Assembly: GCA_026989265.1 (NCBI GenBank)
Contig: JALSJP010000001.1
Span: 1 to 64,000, forward strand
Length of the DNA stretch: 64,000 nt
Origin: Micavibrio sp.
GTDB lineage: Bacteria; Pseudomonadota; Alphaproteobacteria; Micavibrionales; Micavibrionaceae
Direction: 5' to 3'
Below are positions 46,778 to 54,753 of the stretch, one piece after another; the stretch's first letter is position 1; every line of letters begins with the position of its first letter. The notes below the pieces were generated by a model, which saw only the letters and a list, made by a program, of their open reading frames with translations, had not been told where the DNA came from and made no database searches. A program made the position numbers and the translations under genes.

Positions 46778-47412
46778 ATTTTACATAACCCGAACCGCAG
46801 AAGAGGTGGTTTCCGAAGAAATAATTCGTGAAGGGATAGCTTACCAATAATAGATAGCTTACCAATAGATAGCTTACCAATAGATAGCTTACCAATAGAT
46901 AGCTTACCAATAGATAGTTTACCAATAGATAGGTTACCAATAGATAGGTTACCAATAGATGGCTTACTAATAGATGGCTTACTAATAGATGGCTTACCAA
47001 TAGATGGCTTACCAATAGATAGCTTACTAATAGATAGCTTACCAATAATAGATAGCTTACTAATAGATGGTTTACCAATAGATAGGTTACCAATAGATGG
47101 TTTACCAATAATAGATGGCTTACTAATAGATGGCTTACTAATAGATGGCTTACCAATAGATGGCTTACCAATAGATGGCTTACTAATAGATAGCTTACCA
47201 ATAATAGATGGCTTACTAATAGATAGCTTACTAATAGATGGCTTACCAATAGATAGCTTACCAATAGATAGCTTACTAATAGATGGCTTACCAATAGATA
47301 GCTTACCAATAGATAGCTTACTAATAGATGGCTTGTGAGCAACCCTCTTAACATTTGAAAGAGAGTATAATAATGTACTTAATATTGCAGCATATATAGC
47401 AGATAAAATCAT
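46774..47412 (-). CDS. lysine-rich pentapeptide-repeat ORF between ruvA and ruvB
   Basis: 212 residues; no family recognised. Residues 1-20 ([20 protein letters not shown]) form a hydrophobic segment; about 27-188 are 32 tandem units of five residues, K-(L/P)-S-I-(G/S), four of them expanded to six by an extra Ile; the tail is [19 protein letters not shown]. The ATG overlaps the ruvA stop and the TGA overlaps the ruvB ATG, each as ATGA. All unit lengths are 15 or 18 bp, so the frame is kept. Ser-Ile is invariant, but most unit differences change the amino acid, so selection on the protein is unproven. Alternative: a minisatellite that happens to stay open. Confidence 0.5.
   Translation of the reverse strand: MILSAIYAAILSTLLYSLSNVKRVAHKPSISKLSIGKLSIGKPSISKLSIGKLSIGKPSISKLSISKPSIIGKLSISKPSIGKPSIGKPSISKPSISKPSIIGKPSIGNLSIGKPSISKLSIIGKLSISKLSIGKPSIGKPSISKPSISKPSIGNLSIGNLSIGKLSIGKLSIGKLSIGKLSIGKLSIIGKLSLHELFLRKPPLLRFGLCKI
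46835..47334. repeat. 15-bp tandem repeat array (about 32 units)
   Basis: On the + strand the unit is ACCAATAGATAGCTT with variants ACTAATAGATGGCTT and others; on the minus strand it reads AAGCTATCTATTGGT. Four units are 18 bp by an added AAT. Differences cluster at three positions (giving L/P, G/S and K/N in the translated frame). Units of the same variant occur in runs, for example five near-identical KLSI-type units at the ruvB end, as expected from recent slippage or unequal exchange. No CRISPR-like spacers exist. Confidence 0.97.
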
Positions 47413-48026
47413 GAGCTAAGCTCCTTTAGGGCGAGGCGGATAATAGTTTGTAAATCGCCCAGCCCCTCGCCTTTTACCTGCAATACAGCCCGATAAGCAT
47501 CAGAACTGGCATAGCCTAAATTAGTTAGCGCGGATACTGCGTCTTGATCTACGCTATCATTGATTTGCGCTGTCTGGTTAGAAGAGCTAGTGGATATTCC
47601 AACATTACCGCCTGTAATCTCAATCTTTCCAGCTTTATCTTTAAGCTCAGTCAATATGCGGGTGGCTAGCTTTGCCCCTACGCCGCTCGCCCTAGTTAGC
47701 GCCGCTTTATCTTGAGCAGCAATAGCAAAGCTCAATTGATCTGCGGGACATGCCGCTAATATTGCCAAGCCAGCTTTTGCGCCAACACCTTGCACAGAGG
47801 TAAGCAGCGTAAACCATTGCTTTTCCAGCGCATCTGCAAAGCCGTACAAAGTAATAGCATCCTCACGCACGTTAGTTATGACAAGTAACGATGCGGCGTC
47901 ACCGACTTGTCCAATAGATGACAGAGTGCGCGAGCTAGCAAACACAACGTAGCCAACCCCCGAAACATCAAGGATAAGGTGATTTTCATCAAAAGAATCT
48001 ATAATGCCTGTTAGTTTACCAATCAT
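47409..48026 (-). CDS. ruvA: Holliday junction branch migration protein RuvA
   Basis: Tetrameric junction-binding protein. 205 residues. MIGKLTGIIDSFDENHLILDVSGVGYVVF is the OB domain; two HhH motifs are at about 70-130 (LTSVQGVGAKAGLAIL, GVGAKLATRILTELKDK) and the C-terminal domain III with ALTNLGYASSDAYRAV contacts RuvB. Separated from ruvC by a hairpin-rich 103-bp gap and coupled by ATGA to the repeat ORF rather than directly to ruvB. Confidence 0.96.
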   Translation of the reverse strand: MIGKLTGIIDSFDENHLILDVSGVGYVVFASSRTLSSIGQVGDAASLLVITNVREDAITLYGFADALEKQWFTLLTSVQGVGAKAGLAILAACPADQLSFAIAAQDKAALTRASGVGAKLATRILTELKDKAGKIEITGGNVGISTSSSNQTAQINDSVDQDAVSALTNLGYASSDAYRAVLQVKGEGLGDLQTIIRLALKELSS

Positions 48027-48040
48027 AGTAATCCCTTTAG

Positions 48041-48107
48041 GTCATTCCTGCGGAGGCAGGAATCTTTGTGCTTAACTTATACAGATTCCTACCTCCGCAG
48101 GAATGAC
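48041..48107. repeat. long intergenic hairpin between ruvA and ruvC
   Basis: Arms of about 24 bp with one mismatch: the left begins GTCATTCCTGCGGAGGCAGG (48041) and the right ends as its inverse at 48107, with an apical loop of about 15 nt. Each arm also contains its own small ATTCCTGC...GCAGGAAT palindrome. GTCATTCC...GGAATGAC-ended repeats are known as dispersed extragenic elements in several proteobacteria; here it may be such an insertion or a terminator-like structure inside the ruv cluster. Confidence 0.75.
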
Positions 48108-48129
48108 GAGTCTTGTAATTTGCAGGTAT

Positions 48130-48609
48130 TCACTTGTAACTAATCCCCCTATAATGCGCATGGGTTATCGCTACGGCAAGGGCATCTGCCTCATCTTCCG
48201 ATATTTCTCCACAGGCAGGAAGCAGGGTTTTAACCATCATTCCGATTTGATCTTTACTAGCATGACCAGTGCCTACAACTGATTTTTTAACCTTGTTGGC
48301 AGAATATTCCTCCACTGTTAGCCCTTTTAAAGCGGGAACACATAGCAAAACGCCCCTAGCTTGCCCCAATTTCAAAGAGCTTGCAGGGTTTTTATTAACA
48401 AAGGTTTCCTCTATTGCGGATTCTTGAGGATTATATTCATCAATCACGGAAATTAAGCCATGATGAAGCATTAAAAGCCGCTCTGCCATAGGGGATTTTG
48501 GCTTGGTTTTAATCAAGCCACTAGCTATGAATTTCAGTGAGTTTCCAGAGCTTTCAATGATGCCCCACCCTGTTTTTTGTAATGCTGGATCTATTCCTAA
48601 TATTTCCAT
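48130..48609 (-). CDS. ruvC: crossover junction endodeoxyribonuclease RuvC
   Basis: Resolvase cutting Holliday junctions. 159 residues from ATG at 48609 (GAGA upstream); an ATG 18 bp earlier lacks a ribosome binding site. Catalytic acids: Asp7 in LGIDPALQKTGWG, Glu in SAIEETFVNKNP, and the C-terminal EDEADALAVAITH pair. KSVVGTGHASKDQIGMMV is the usual central block. First gene of ruvC-ruvA-[repeat ORF]-ruvB. Confidence 0.95.
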   Translation of the reverse strand: MEILGIDPALQKTGWGIIESSGNSLKFIASGLIKTKPKSPMAERLLMLHHGLISVIDEYNPQESAIEETFVNKNPASSLKLGQARGVLLCVPALKGLTVEEYSANKVKKSVVGTGHASKDQIGMMVKTLLPACGEISEDEADALAVAITHAHYRGISYK

Positions 48610-48686
48610 ATTATTTTCTCTTGACATTAATATTATTTATAATTACAATATGACCATATAGTTATTATAAGGTGAGGTAAAATATA

Positions 48687-48914
48687 ATGTCAGAAACATT
48701 AATAGTAAAACCCGATAAAGTTTCCGAATTTGATCAATTATTTAGTGGAATACCGTGCATGCGTGCAGATTTTGAATTTACGGTCGTTGACACTCCTAAA
48801 GAAGGGACGTTAAGGGTGATGTCTGAGCTTGCAGGCACATTTGAAAATGAGCGTACAAATAATGCTCACGAGTTTGAAGCGAGCGCAGATTTGTTTGAGC
48901 CAGCAACTCACTAG
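48687..48914 (+). CDS. small acidic protein of unknown function
   Basis: 75 residues, not recognised. No membrane segment or signal peptide; contains FDQLFSGIPCMRADFEFTVVDTPKEG and an acidic C-terminal half ending FEASADLFEPATH. AAGGTGAGG at 48669-48677 is a fair ribosome binding site for the ATG at 48687. It is divergent from ruvC and its stop overlaps the convergent yebC by 4 bp. A genuine small gene is likely but unproven. Confidence 0.55.
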   Translation: MSETLIVKPDKVSEFDQLFSGIPCMRADFEFTVVDTPKEGTLRVMSELAGTFENERTNNAHEFEASADLFEPATH

Positions 48915-49666
48915 TTCTCTGACATTAATTTTTCCATTACATCGTCACTAACTTCAAAGTTAGTGGTAACGGTTTGGACATCGTCATTATCTTCTAAAAT
49001 ATCAATAAGTTTTAGGATGGATGTAGCTTGGTCTTCGTTAAGCTCGGTTGTGATATTTGGCTTCCAGATTAAGCCTTGTCTTTGTGGCTCGCCAAAAAGT
49101 TTTTCCAGCGCGTCCCTAACATCGGTAAAATCGTTGATGTCGCAATGTATTTCATGGAACTCGCTGTCGCTCTCAACATTTGAAGCGCCTGCCTCTAACG
49201 CTGCTTCGAACATGTCATCCGCGCTTGCTTTATCGGCTGGATAGATTATCTCGGCGATATGGTCAAACATGAAATTAACGCATCCCGTCTCGCCAAGATT
49301 ACCGCCCATTTTGGTAAAGGCAGCGCGCATTTCTGCTGCTGTACGGTTTTTATTATCGGTTAAGGTCTCAACAATTACCGCTACCCCAGAAGTGCCATAG
49401 CCCTCATAGCGCATACTCTCGTAATTATCACCTTCTGTGTTGCCCATGCCTTTTTTAACAGCGCGCTCTATCCCATCTTTTGGCATAGAGTTACTTCGCG
49501 CCGTGGAAATAGCCAAGCGAAGGCGCGGGTTCATGTCAGGATCACCGCCTCCAAGTTTTGCCGCTACTGTAATCTCACGTCCTAATTTAGAGAAGATTTT
49601 AGCACGTTTTTTATCTTGTGCGCCCTTGCGATGCTGGATATTTGCCCATTTGGAATGACCTGCCAT
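48911..49666 (-). CDS. yebC: YebC/PmpR family protein
   Basis: 251 residues. MAGHSKWANIQHRKGAQDKKRAKIFSKL is diagnostic; GTSGVAVIVETLTDNKNRTAAEMRAAF and GNLGETGCVNFMF are the middle blocks. YebC proteins act as transcriptional regulators or, in some bacteria, as aids to translation through proline stretches; E. coli YebC has also been linked to ruv genes by position. Usually next to ruvC, as here with one small gene between. Confidence 0.95.
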   Translation of the reverse strand: MAGHSKWANIQHRKGAQDKKRAKIFSKLGREITVAAKLGGGDPDMNPRLRLAISTARSNSMPKDGIERAVKKGMGNTEGDNYESMRYEGYGTSGVAVIVETLTDNKNRTAAEMRAAFTKMGGNLGETGCVNFMFDHIAEIIYPADKASADDMFEAALEAGASNVESDSEFHEIHCDINDFTDVRDALEKLFGEPQRQGLIWKPNITTELNEDQATSILKLIDILEDNDDVQTVTTNFEVSDDVMEKLMSEN

Positions 49667-49769
49667 AATATTTACTACTCTTTGTCTATAATTTTAAGGC
49701 ATGATATGCTTTTAATTTAACAAATAAAAGTACCAAATCTAGTTTTTTTGTAGTATAAGCTTAGCCGTT

Positions 49770-50309
49770 ATGACCTATAGTTTCGAAAATACTAAAATTT
49801 TAATTGTTGAAGATAATAAACCAATGCTTCTTCTCATTAAGTCTGTGTTGCAGTCATTTGGGGTGACGAATATTGTATCTGCTCTTGATGGGGAAGAGGG
49901 ATTTCATAAATTTTGCAGCACTAATCCTGATCTAGTCATCACTGATTGGATGATGAAACCTTGTGATGGAGTTGAGCTTAGTCGCAAAATAAGAAATGAA
50001 CGCAAAAGCCCTAATCAGTATGTTCCTATAGTTTTAATGACAGGTTTTACTGAAAAAAAACGCGTTATAAATGCACGAGATGTCGGCATAACAGAATTTT
50101 TGGCAAAGCCATTTAACGCGCGTGATTTATATAAAAGACTACATAGGATTATTGAACAGCCAAGGCAATTTGTGCGCTGTGAAGGTTTTTTTGGTCCTGA
50201 CAGGCGGCGTAAATCTCCTGAAACATATGAAGGCGTAAAACGCAGAAGAAGCGATATGGCTGACCAGCAAAGTTCTGATGTAAAAATCACTGATATTGAT
50301 TTTAGGTAA
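49770..50309 (+). CDS. single-domain response regulator with basic tail
   Basis: 179 residues. CheY-like receiver at about 7-125 with acidic pocket Glu14/Asp15, phosphoacceptor Asp59 in VITDWMMKP, LMTGFT and lysine in FLAKPFN. The last 50 residues are not a known output domain: FFGPDRRRKSP...YEGVKRRRSD is basic and probably disordered. Paired with the downstream gene after 27 bp; no histidine kinase is adjacent. Its output is probably a protein contact rather than DNA binding. Confidence 0.85.
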   Translation: MTYSFENTKILIVEDNKPMLLLIKSVLQSFGVTNIVSALDGEEGFHKFCSTNPDLVITDWMMKPCDGVELSRKIRNERKSPNQYVPIVLMTGFTEKKRVINARDVGITEFLAKPFNARDLYKRLHRIIEQPRQFVRCEGFFGPDRRRKSPETYEGVKRRRSDMADQQSSDVKITDIDFR

Positions 50310-50336
50310 ATTATTTTTAGAGACGGCATAAATAAT

Positions 50337-50861
50337 ATGGACAACAAACATTACAACCAAAAACCTAGGCGAAATGCAGAGCTTATTACTGTACCCAACA
50401 TATTAAAGGCAAAAGTTGGTTCGGGCGGGTTAAGTGACAAGATACTTGACCGCGCACAAGACTTGCTTGAAAGCCATTCAGAAGATTTTACGCCATTGGC
50501 AGAGATATATTTATCTCGCATGAAAGAAGCTATTAATGCTGCTAAATCAAGTGAAATAGACTCTAATAATTTAGAGGATCTTATAACAGATATATTAGTG
50601 CCATGTGTTCAGCTAAAAGCAAATGGAGCAATGTTTAATTATCCACTTGTTACGCGAATTGCGGGTAAATTTGCGCAATTCATGGAGGTGGTAGACACTC
50701 TTGACAACCAAACACTTGATATAGCTAGCGCATTCCATGCTACAATTAAGATCGTTGTTGCTGGTAAAATTAAAGGTGATGGCGCAGCGCAGGGCAATGC
50801 ATTAGTGCATGAGTTAAATAATGTTTGTATGCGTTATTTTGAAAAAAATAACATCAAGTAA
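50337..50861 (+). CDS. unknown partner of the response regulator
   Basis: 174 residues, not recognised. Helix-rich and soluble: AQDLLESHSEDFTPLAEIYLSRMKEAINAAK, then EDLITDILVPCVQLKANGAMFNYPLVTRIAGKFAQFMEVV and DIASAFHATIKIVVAGKIKG. A lone His in AFHATIK within a helix might suggest a phosphotransfer-type helix, but no canonical HPt motif is seen. Likely cotranscribed with the receiver gene, with which it may form a signalling pair. It converges with the phosphoesterase gene, overlapping by 8 bp. Confidence 0.6.
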   Translation: MDNKHYNQKPRRNAELITVPNILKAKVGSGGLSDKILDRAQDLLESHSEDFTPLAEIYLSRMKEAINAAKSSEIDSNNLEDLITDILVPCVQLKANGAMFNYPLVTRIAGKFAQFMEVVDTLDNQTLDIASAFHATIKIVVAGKIKGDGAAQGNALVHELNNVCMRYFEKNNIK

Positions 50862-51684
50862 CTGGTATTGTTTGAATTAGAGTATCGCCAATGCGTACAG
50901 GATCAATAGATAGAGCCTTGCCAGTATTATCATTCGTAACGACTAACGCCCCGCAAAGCGTCATGTTTTCACTTGCGGGAATGAAATGCCCTTCTGATAT
51001 TTTCTTTGTAAAGCGCGTAATTGCCAGCTCTTTTTTAATGCCTATAACGCTATCATAATCCCCGCACATGCCTGCGTCACTCATGTAAGCAGTGCCGCCG
51101 CTCATTATATGGGCATCCGCCGTTGGAATATGGGTGTGAGTGCCAATAACAGCGGAAACCCGCCCAGCAAAATTATGCCCAAAAGACATTTTTTCAGACG
51201 TTGTCTCGCCGTGCAGATCAACAAATATAGCATCGCAATCTCGCCCTAATTTATATTCCTGCAATATATTTTCCATGACTTGGAAAGGGTCATCAAGCGC
51301 ATCCATAAACAAGCGGCACATTAAATTTATGATTAGAATCTTGCGCCCATCCATAAGCTCATGCAGGTAAAGACCATTCCCTGGTGTTGTTTTGCTAGGG
51401 AAATTAGCAGGGCGCAGCAATTTATTATCACGAGTGATATATTTAATTATCTCGCGCTGATCCCAAACATGATTACCCGTAGTTATACAATCAACTCCAA
51501 GCTCATAAAAGTCTTTGCAGAATTTTTCAGTAATGCCTCTGCCATGCGCGGCATTCTCGCCATTAACGATTGTGATATCTACCTTTAAATCAGATTTAAG
51601 CTTTGGCAAATATTTTTCCAGAGCCTCGCGCCCTGCTCTGCCCATTATATCACCAATAAATAATATTCTCATATAATCATCCAT
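50854..51684 (-). CDS. ymdB: YmdB/TIGR00282-type metallophosphoesterase
   Basis: 276 residues. FIGDIMGRAGREALEKYLP, VNGENAAHGRGIT, TTGNHVWDQREII, and IGTHTHIPTADAH are the phosphoesterase metal motifs. Family members hydrolyse 2',3'-cyclic nucleotides or act as RNA phosphodiesterases; the exact substrate is unknown. In alphaproteobacteria it normally lies beside the 5-formyl-THF cyclo-ligase gene, as here across a palindromic element. Confidence 0.92.
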   Translation of the reverse strand: MDDYMRILFIGDIMGRAGREALEKYLPKLKSDLKVDITIVNGENAAHGRGITEKFCKDFYELGVDCITTGNHVWDQREIIKYITRDNKLLRPANFPSKTTPGNGLYLHELMDGRKILIINLMCRLFMDALDDPFQVMENILQEYKLGRDCDAIFVDLHGETTSEKMSFGHNFAGRVSAVIGTHTHIPTADAHIMSGGTAYMSDAGMCGDYDSVIGIKKELAITRFTKKISEGHFIPASENMTLCGALVVTNDNTGKALSIDPVRIGDTLIQTIPVT

Positions 51685-51688
51685 CTAT

Positions 51689-51780
51689 TCATTCGGAACG
51701 TCTTTATTCGTATCCTAAAGTATTAAAACACTCGTTGTCACTCATTCCTTCCTTCCTTGTCCGAATAAAGATATGAATGA
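51689..51780. repeat. intergenic palindromic element
   Basis: TCATTC (51689-51694) and TCTTTATTCG (51701-51710) are inverted at 51775-51780 and 51762-51771. Part of it (ACGTCTTTATTCGT..CTAAAGTATT) resembles the element at 28656-28720 read on the other strand, suggesting a dispersed family. Lies between the cyclo-ligase and ymdB genes. Confidence 0.5.
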
Positions 51781-51787
51781 TTGGTTT

Positions 51788-52369
51788 TTAAGTAAAATCA
51801 AACGCGCCTTGCTGCGTTATTATATAATCCATTTTTATATCATGCTTTTCTGATGGAAGGTTAAATAAACATGCTTGCTCGGCATATGCTAGCCCTACTG
51901 CTACAACATCCTTATCCTTTTTATAATGCGCCAATGTAGCGTCATAATACCCCCCTCCAAAACCGAGACGACATCCCTTGCGGTCAAAAGCCAATAGCGG
52001 AACTATAAATATGTCAGGTGATAAATACTCTGTGTTCTCATTGATGAGCGGGTGACATACGCCAAATGCGCCGCTTGTAAGCTCCGTATCATTGGTAAAT
52101 TCCACGAATTTTAAAATACGGCTGTTTTTTTGCACTACGGGCAAAACGACCGTAACGCCCTTATCTAATAACTCGTCAATCAATGGGGTTGTGTCAATCT
52201 CTCTATCTATCGGCAAGTAAGCCGCAACCACACTGTTTTTATTAGTTTCGATATTGAAAAAGAAGTGATGGCGCAGGGTTTTGCATTCACCAATATCGAG
52301 GCTAAGCAGTAAGCGCGCGCGCTTGGCCTCGGTGCGCATAGTTTCTTTATTGGTTTTTAAGTCATTCAT
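51788..52369 (-). CDS. fau: 5-formyltetrahydrofolate cyclo-ligase
   Basis: Converts 5-formyl-THF to 5,10-methenyl-THF with ATP. 193 residues. KNSVVAAYLPIDREIDTTPLI and IFIVPLLAFDRKGCRLGFGGGYYDATL are the family motifs. Immediately downstream (minus strand) of a structured RNA resembling 6S RNA, the ssrS-ygfA arrangement of many proteobacteria; the two may share a transcript. Confidence 0.95.
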   Translation of the reverse strand: MNDLKTNKETMRTEAKRARLLLSLDIGECKTLRHHFFFNIETNKNSVVAAYLPIDREIDTTPLIDELLDKGVTVVLPVVQKNSRILKFVEFTNDTELTSGAFGVCHPLINENTEYLSPDIFIVPLLAFDRKGCRLGFGGGYYDATLAHYKKDKDVVAVGLAYAEQACLFNLPSEKHDIKMDYIITQQGAFDFT

Positions 52370-52438
52370 ATTTAATTTTCTTTTATAGAAAGCGTTTGAC
52401 TGAACGCTCGCGGATAATTCCGCGTTTTTAAATTATAA

Positions 52439-52610
52439 TGTGCCGCGCAAGCCGTGTGCGTTTGGTATCTTCGCGGGGTCCTAAATATTAGGTGGGTGCC
52501 ATATATCAAAGCCCTACAGCCGAACTGGTGGACTAAGTCAGGGACAGCTCCCAATGCGAAAAAAGCATCGACCACCGAGATAAAGTCACATTCACGAACT
52601 CCGCAGCACA
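52439..52610 (-). ncRNA. ssrS: 6S-like regulatory RNA
   Basis: About 172 nt. Predicted 5' end TGTGCTGCG pairs with the 3' end CGCGGCACA (one G-T pair), giving a closing stem; inward lie a second complementary stretch and a central region with GCTGTCCCTGACTTAG, similar to the 6S core GUCCCUGA. Size (160-190 nt), terminal pairing and position next to fau all fit 6S RNA, which binds sigma-70 holoenzyme. The 79-residue ORF here is judged spurious. Identification is by structure and context only. Confidence 0.65.
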
Positions 52611-52615
52611 AAAAA

Positions 52616-52624
52616 CTTATAGCA
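52616..52624 (-). promoter_or_regulatory. candidate extended -10 of the 6S-like RNA
   Basis: On the minus strand TGCTATAAG gives an extended -10 (TGN-TATAAG), ending 5 nt before the proposed RNA 5' end at 52610. No good -35 was found, which is tolerable for an extended -10. Confidence 0.4.
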
Positions 52625-52683
52625 TGGGTTTAGGCAAAATACAGCCCTTTATATTAAGTGAAAAATAATGTAACAATTAAACT

Positions 52684-54000
52684 ATGAATAAAGAATCACA
52701 ACAAGAACATATAGATGACGAGCTTCACACTCCTTTTTCTAAAAATCTGTGGATTAAAATCCTAGTAGGTATGCTCGCGGGCGTTATCGTTGGCTTATTA
52801 ATATCCCCACACGGATTTAGTTTGGTTGATAAAGAAATTTCATCAATATTGGCAACATGGATAAAACTCCCTGGGACATTTTTCCTTGGGATGATTCAAA
52901 TGGTTGTTATACCGCTGATCTTATGTTCCATAATTTTAGGGATAACTCAAAGCGGAGAGCTAGGCTTTTTAAAGAAAATAGGGTTGCGCGTGATATTATA
53001 TTTCATAGCAACAACTATTATCGCGATATCTATTGCTATGCTGCTTGTTCACACTATAAATCCTGGCAAATATATAGACCCTGCCCTAATCCAAACATTT
53101 CAAAATGAGCAGGAATTTAGTGAGCAAAACTCCGCTAAAACATTTGAAAATCTAACTATCCCCCAAAGGATAGAAAATCTTATTCCAACCAATGTGGCTA
53201 GTGCCGTAATTGAAAAGAACCTTTTGCAAATAGTTATAGCCGCAATGATTGTTGGAGTGGCTCTGGTCACTATGCCAAAAGCAACCGCGCAGCCAATATT
53301 AAATTTAAGCATGTCAGGGCAAGCAGTTGCAATGAAAGTCATTGGCTGGGCAATGGTGATTGCGCCATATGCCGTATTTGGCTTGATATGTGATATAACT
53401 ATAAAGCTTGGCTTTACTGCATTATTAGGCATGGGCATGTATATGGCAACGGTCATATTAGGGCTGTTATTAATGGTTTGCGTTTATATATTGATCGCAA
53501 AATTCATAGGTGGATATGGAGTATTCAATTTTTTGAAATCCATAAGGGCAACTCAATTATTGGCTTTTTCTACTTCATCATCTGCCGCAACAATGCCATT
53601 TACCTTGGCTTGCGCGGAAGAAAACTTGAAAATACCCCCTAAAATATCGCGCTTTGTCATACCTTTGGGCGCGACTATTAACATGGATGGCACGGCTTTA
53701 TATCAAGCAGTAGCGGCAGTGTTTCTTGTTCAGATATTTGGATCAATGGCAGGCGTAGAGCTTAGCACCGCAGACCTTATCCTGCTTATGATTACAACAG
53801 TAGGAGCGTCAATAGGAACGCCCGCCACCCCCGGAGTTGGAATCGTTGTTCTTGCAACTATATTAACCAGCATAGGCATTCCACCAGCGGCAGTTGGCTT
53901 TATATTAGGAGTTGATCGCATTCTTGATATGTGTAGAACATCTGTGAATGTTACTGGCGACTTAACCGCAAGCATTGTCATGAATAAATGGCTTAAGTGA
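52684..54000 (+). CDS. dicarboxylate/amino acid:cation symporter (SLC1 family)
   Basis: 438 residues, about eight membrane helices plus two re-entrant hairpins. The serine-rich loop FSTSSSAATMPFTLACAEEN and the NMDGTALYQAVAAVFLVQIFG motif are the transport core of the GltP/DctA/GltT group; VDRILDMCRTSVNVTGDLTA is the last conserved block. Substrate could be glutamate, aspartate or C4-dicarboxylates. It sits on the opposite strand between the 6S-like RNA and zapA, splitting a group often contiguous in proteobacteria. Confidence 0.92.
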   Translation: MNKESQQEHIDDELHTPFSKNLWIKILVGMLAGVIVGLLISPHGFSLVDKEISSILATWIKLPGTFFLGMIQMVVIPLILCSIILGITQSGELGFLKKIGLRVILYFIATTIIAISIAMLLVHTINPGKYIDPALIQTFQNEQEFSEQNSAKTFENLTIPQRIENLIPTNVASAVIEKNLLQIVIAAMIVGVALVTMPKATAQPILNLSMSGQAVAMKVIGWAMVIAPYAVFGLICDITIKLGFTALLGMGMYMATVILGLLLMVCVYILIAKFIGGYGVFNFLKSIRATQLLAFSTSSSAATMPFTLACAEENLKIPPKISRFVIPLGATINMDGTALYQAVAAVFLVQIFGSMAGVELSTADLILLMITTVGASIGTPATPGVGIVVLATILTSIGIPPAAVGFILGVDRILDMCRTSVNVTGDLTASIVMNKWLK

Positions 54001-54006
54001 TTAATG

Positions 54007-54132
54007 CTGTCATCCCGTTGGCACTCGTAAGAGTGATTATACAAACGGTATCCATATGTCAGCAGAAAAGCTGCTGTATTTTCTAGATTTTAGCCATTTT
54101 AACTCATCTTTGATTAGAAGCTGGAATGACAG
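54007..54132. repeat. inverted-repeat element downstream of the symporter gene
   Basis: CTGTCATCCC (54007-54016) and the inverse of TGGAATGACAG (54122-54132) form the ends, resembling those of the 48041 hairpin. Inside are CACTCGTAAGAGTG and CAGCAG-AAAAG-CTGCTG (54060-54076) hairpins. It may be a small miniature element and may also act as terminator for the symporter. Confidence 0.45.
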
Positions 54133-54154
54133 GAGAGAAGCTCTATAATAGAGA

Positions 54155-54736
54155 CTACATACCACCAACAATAGATGAGAGCCAAGCTGCTCCAAGTATA
54201 AAACAAATTAAGGAAATGATGCCACAGATAATTGCTATCCACTCAAAGCACACAGAATGTTTTCTACATTTTTCACTTAAAGACTCTTCTTTTTCTATAA
54301 GTCCATCTAATTTCTCTTTATAACTTTTAGATATATTAATGTAATAGATTTTTCTTAATGTATATAAGTTGTAGTTTCTATCACTAAAAAATGACTGGGC
54401 AACAGCTACACATGAAAAATAAGCAAAAAGAGTACAAAGAACTACTAAAACAAGACCTGATACAAAGAAGATACCCGGTAAAAAAATTAAGCTTTCTGAA
54501 GTTTTGGCAAAGACGCCTACAAATGCAGGCATTAACAACACAGCACCTCCATTAAGCAAGAATAAGTATTTAATGGCTAATTGAGAGTATTCCTTAGCTA
54601 AGTCTTGCGCTTTGCTGATACTGCCATTTATATTATGGTGTTCTATATAATCTTTGCTCTTAGAATCTATTAGTGCGTTAGTTTCGCCCCACTCTTCAAG
54701 CTCTTTACTATATTTATCCATTACATAACCCAGCAA
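54155..54736 (-). CDS. unrecognised membrane protein
   Basis: 193 residues; an ATG at 54721 (MDKYSKELEEW) is a more likely start and gives 188. Not recognised. Three hydrophobic segments: about 60-80 (YLFLLNGGAVLLMPAFVGVF), about 85-112 (LIFLPGIFFVSGLVLVVLCT) and about 163-190 (FEWIAIICGIISLICFILGA). A charged N-terminal helix and a central charged loop (YNLYTLRKIYYINISKSYKEK) lie on one side. AT-rich and isolated beside an inverted-repeat element, hinting at acquisition. Confidence 0.6.
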   Translation of the reverse strand: MLGYVMDKYSKELEEWGETNALIDSKSKDYIEHHNINGSISKAQDLAKEYSQLAIKYLFLLNGGAVLLMPAFVGVFAKTSESLIFLPGIFFVSGLVLVVLCTLFAYFSCVAVAQSFFSDRNYNLYTLRKIYYINISKSYKEKLDGLIEKEESLSEKCRKHSVCFEWIAIICGIISLICFILGAAWLSSIVGGM

Positions 54737-54753
54737 AAATACATTTTAAATTA

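Noticed and set aside
46835-47334. CRISPR array
   Set aside because: Units are directly adjacent, with no spacers, and are only 15-18 bp long.
46770-47354. A second long ORF of repeats in another minus-strand frame (LLVSYLLV-type)
   Set aside because: A repeat unit of 15 bp keeps more than one frame open; this frame does not start at a coupled position, while the 46774-47412 frame does.
52372-52611. 79-residue ORF on the minus strand
   Set aside because: It coincides with the 6S-like RNA, has no recognisable protein features and lies in a structured RNA region.
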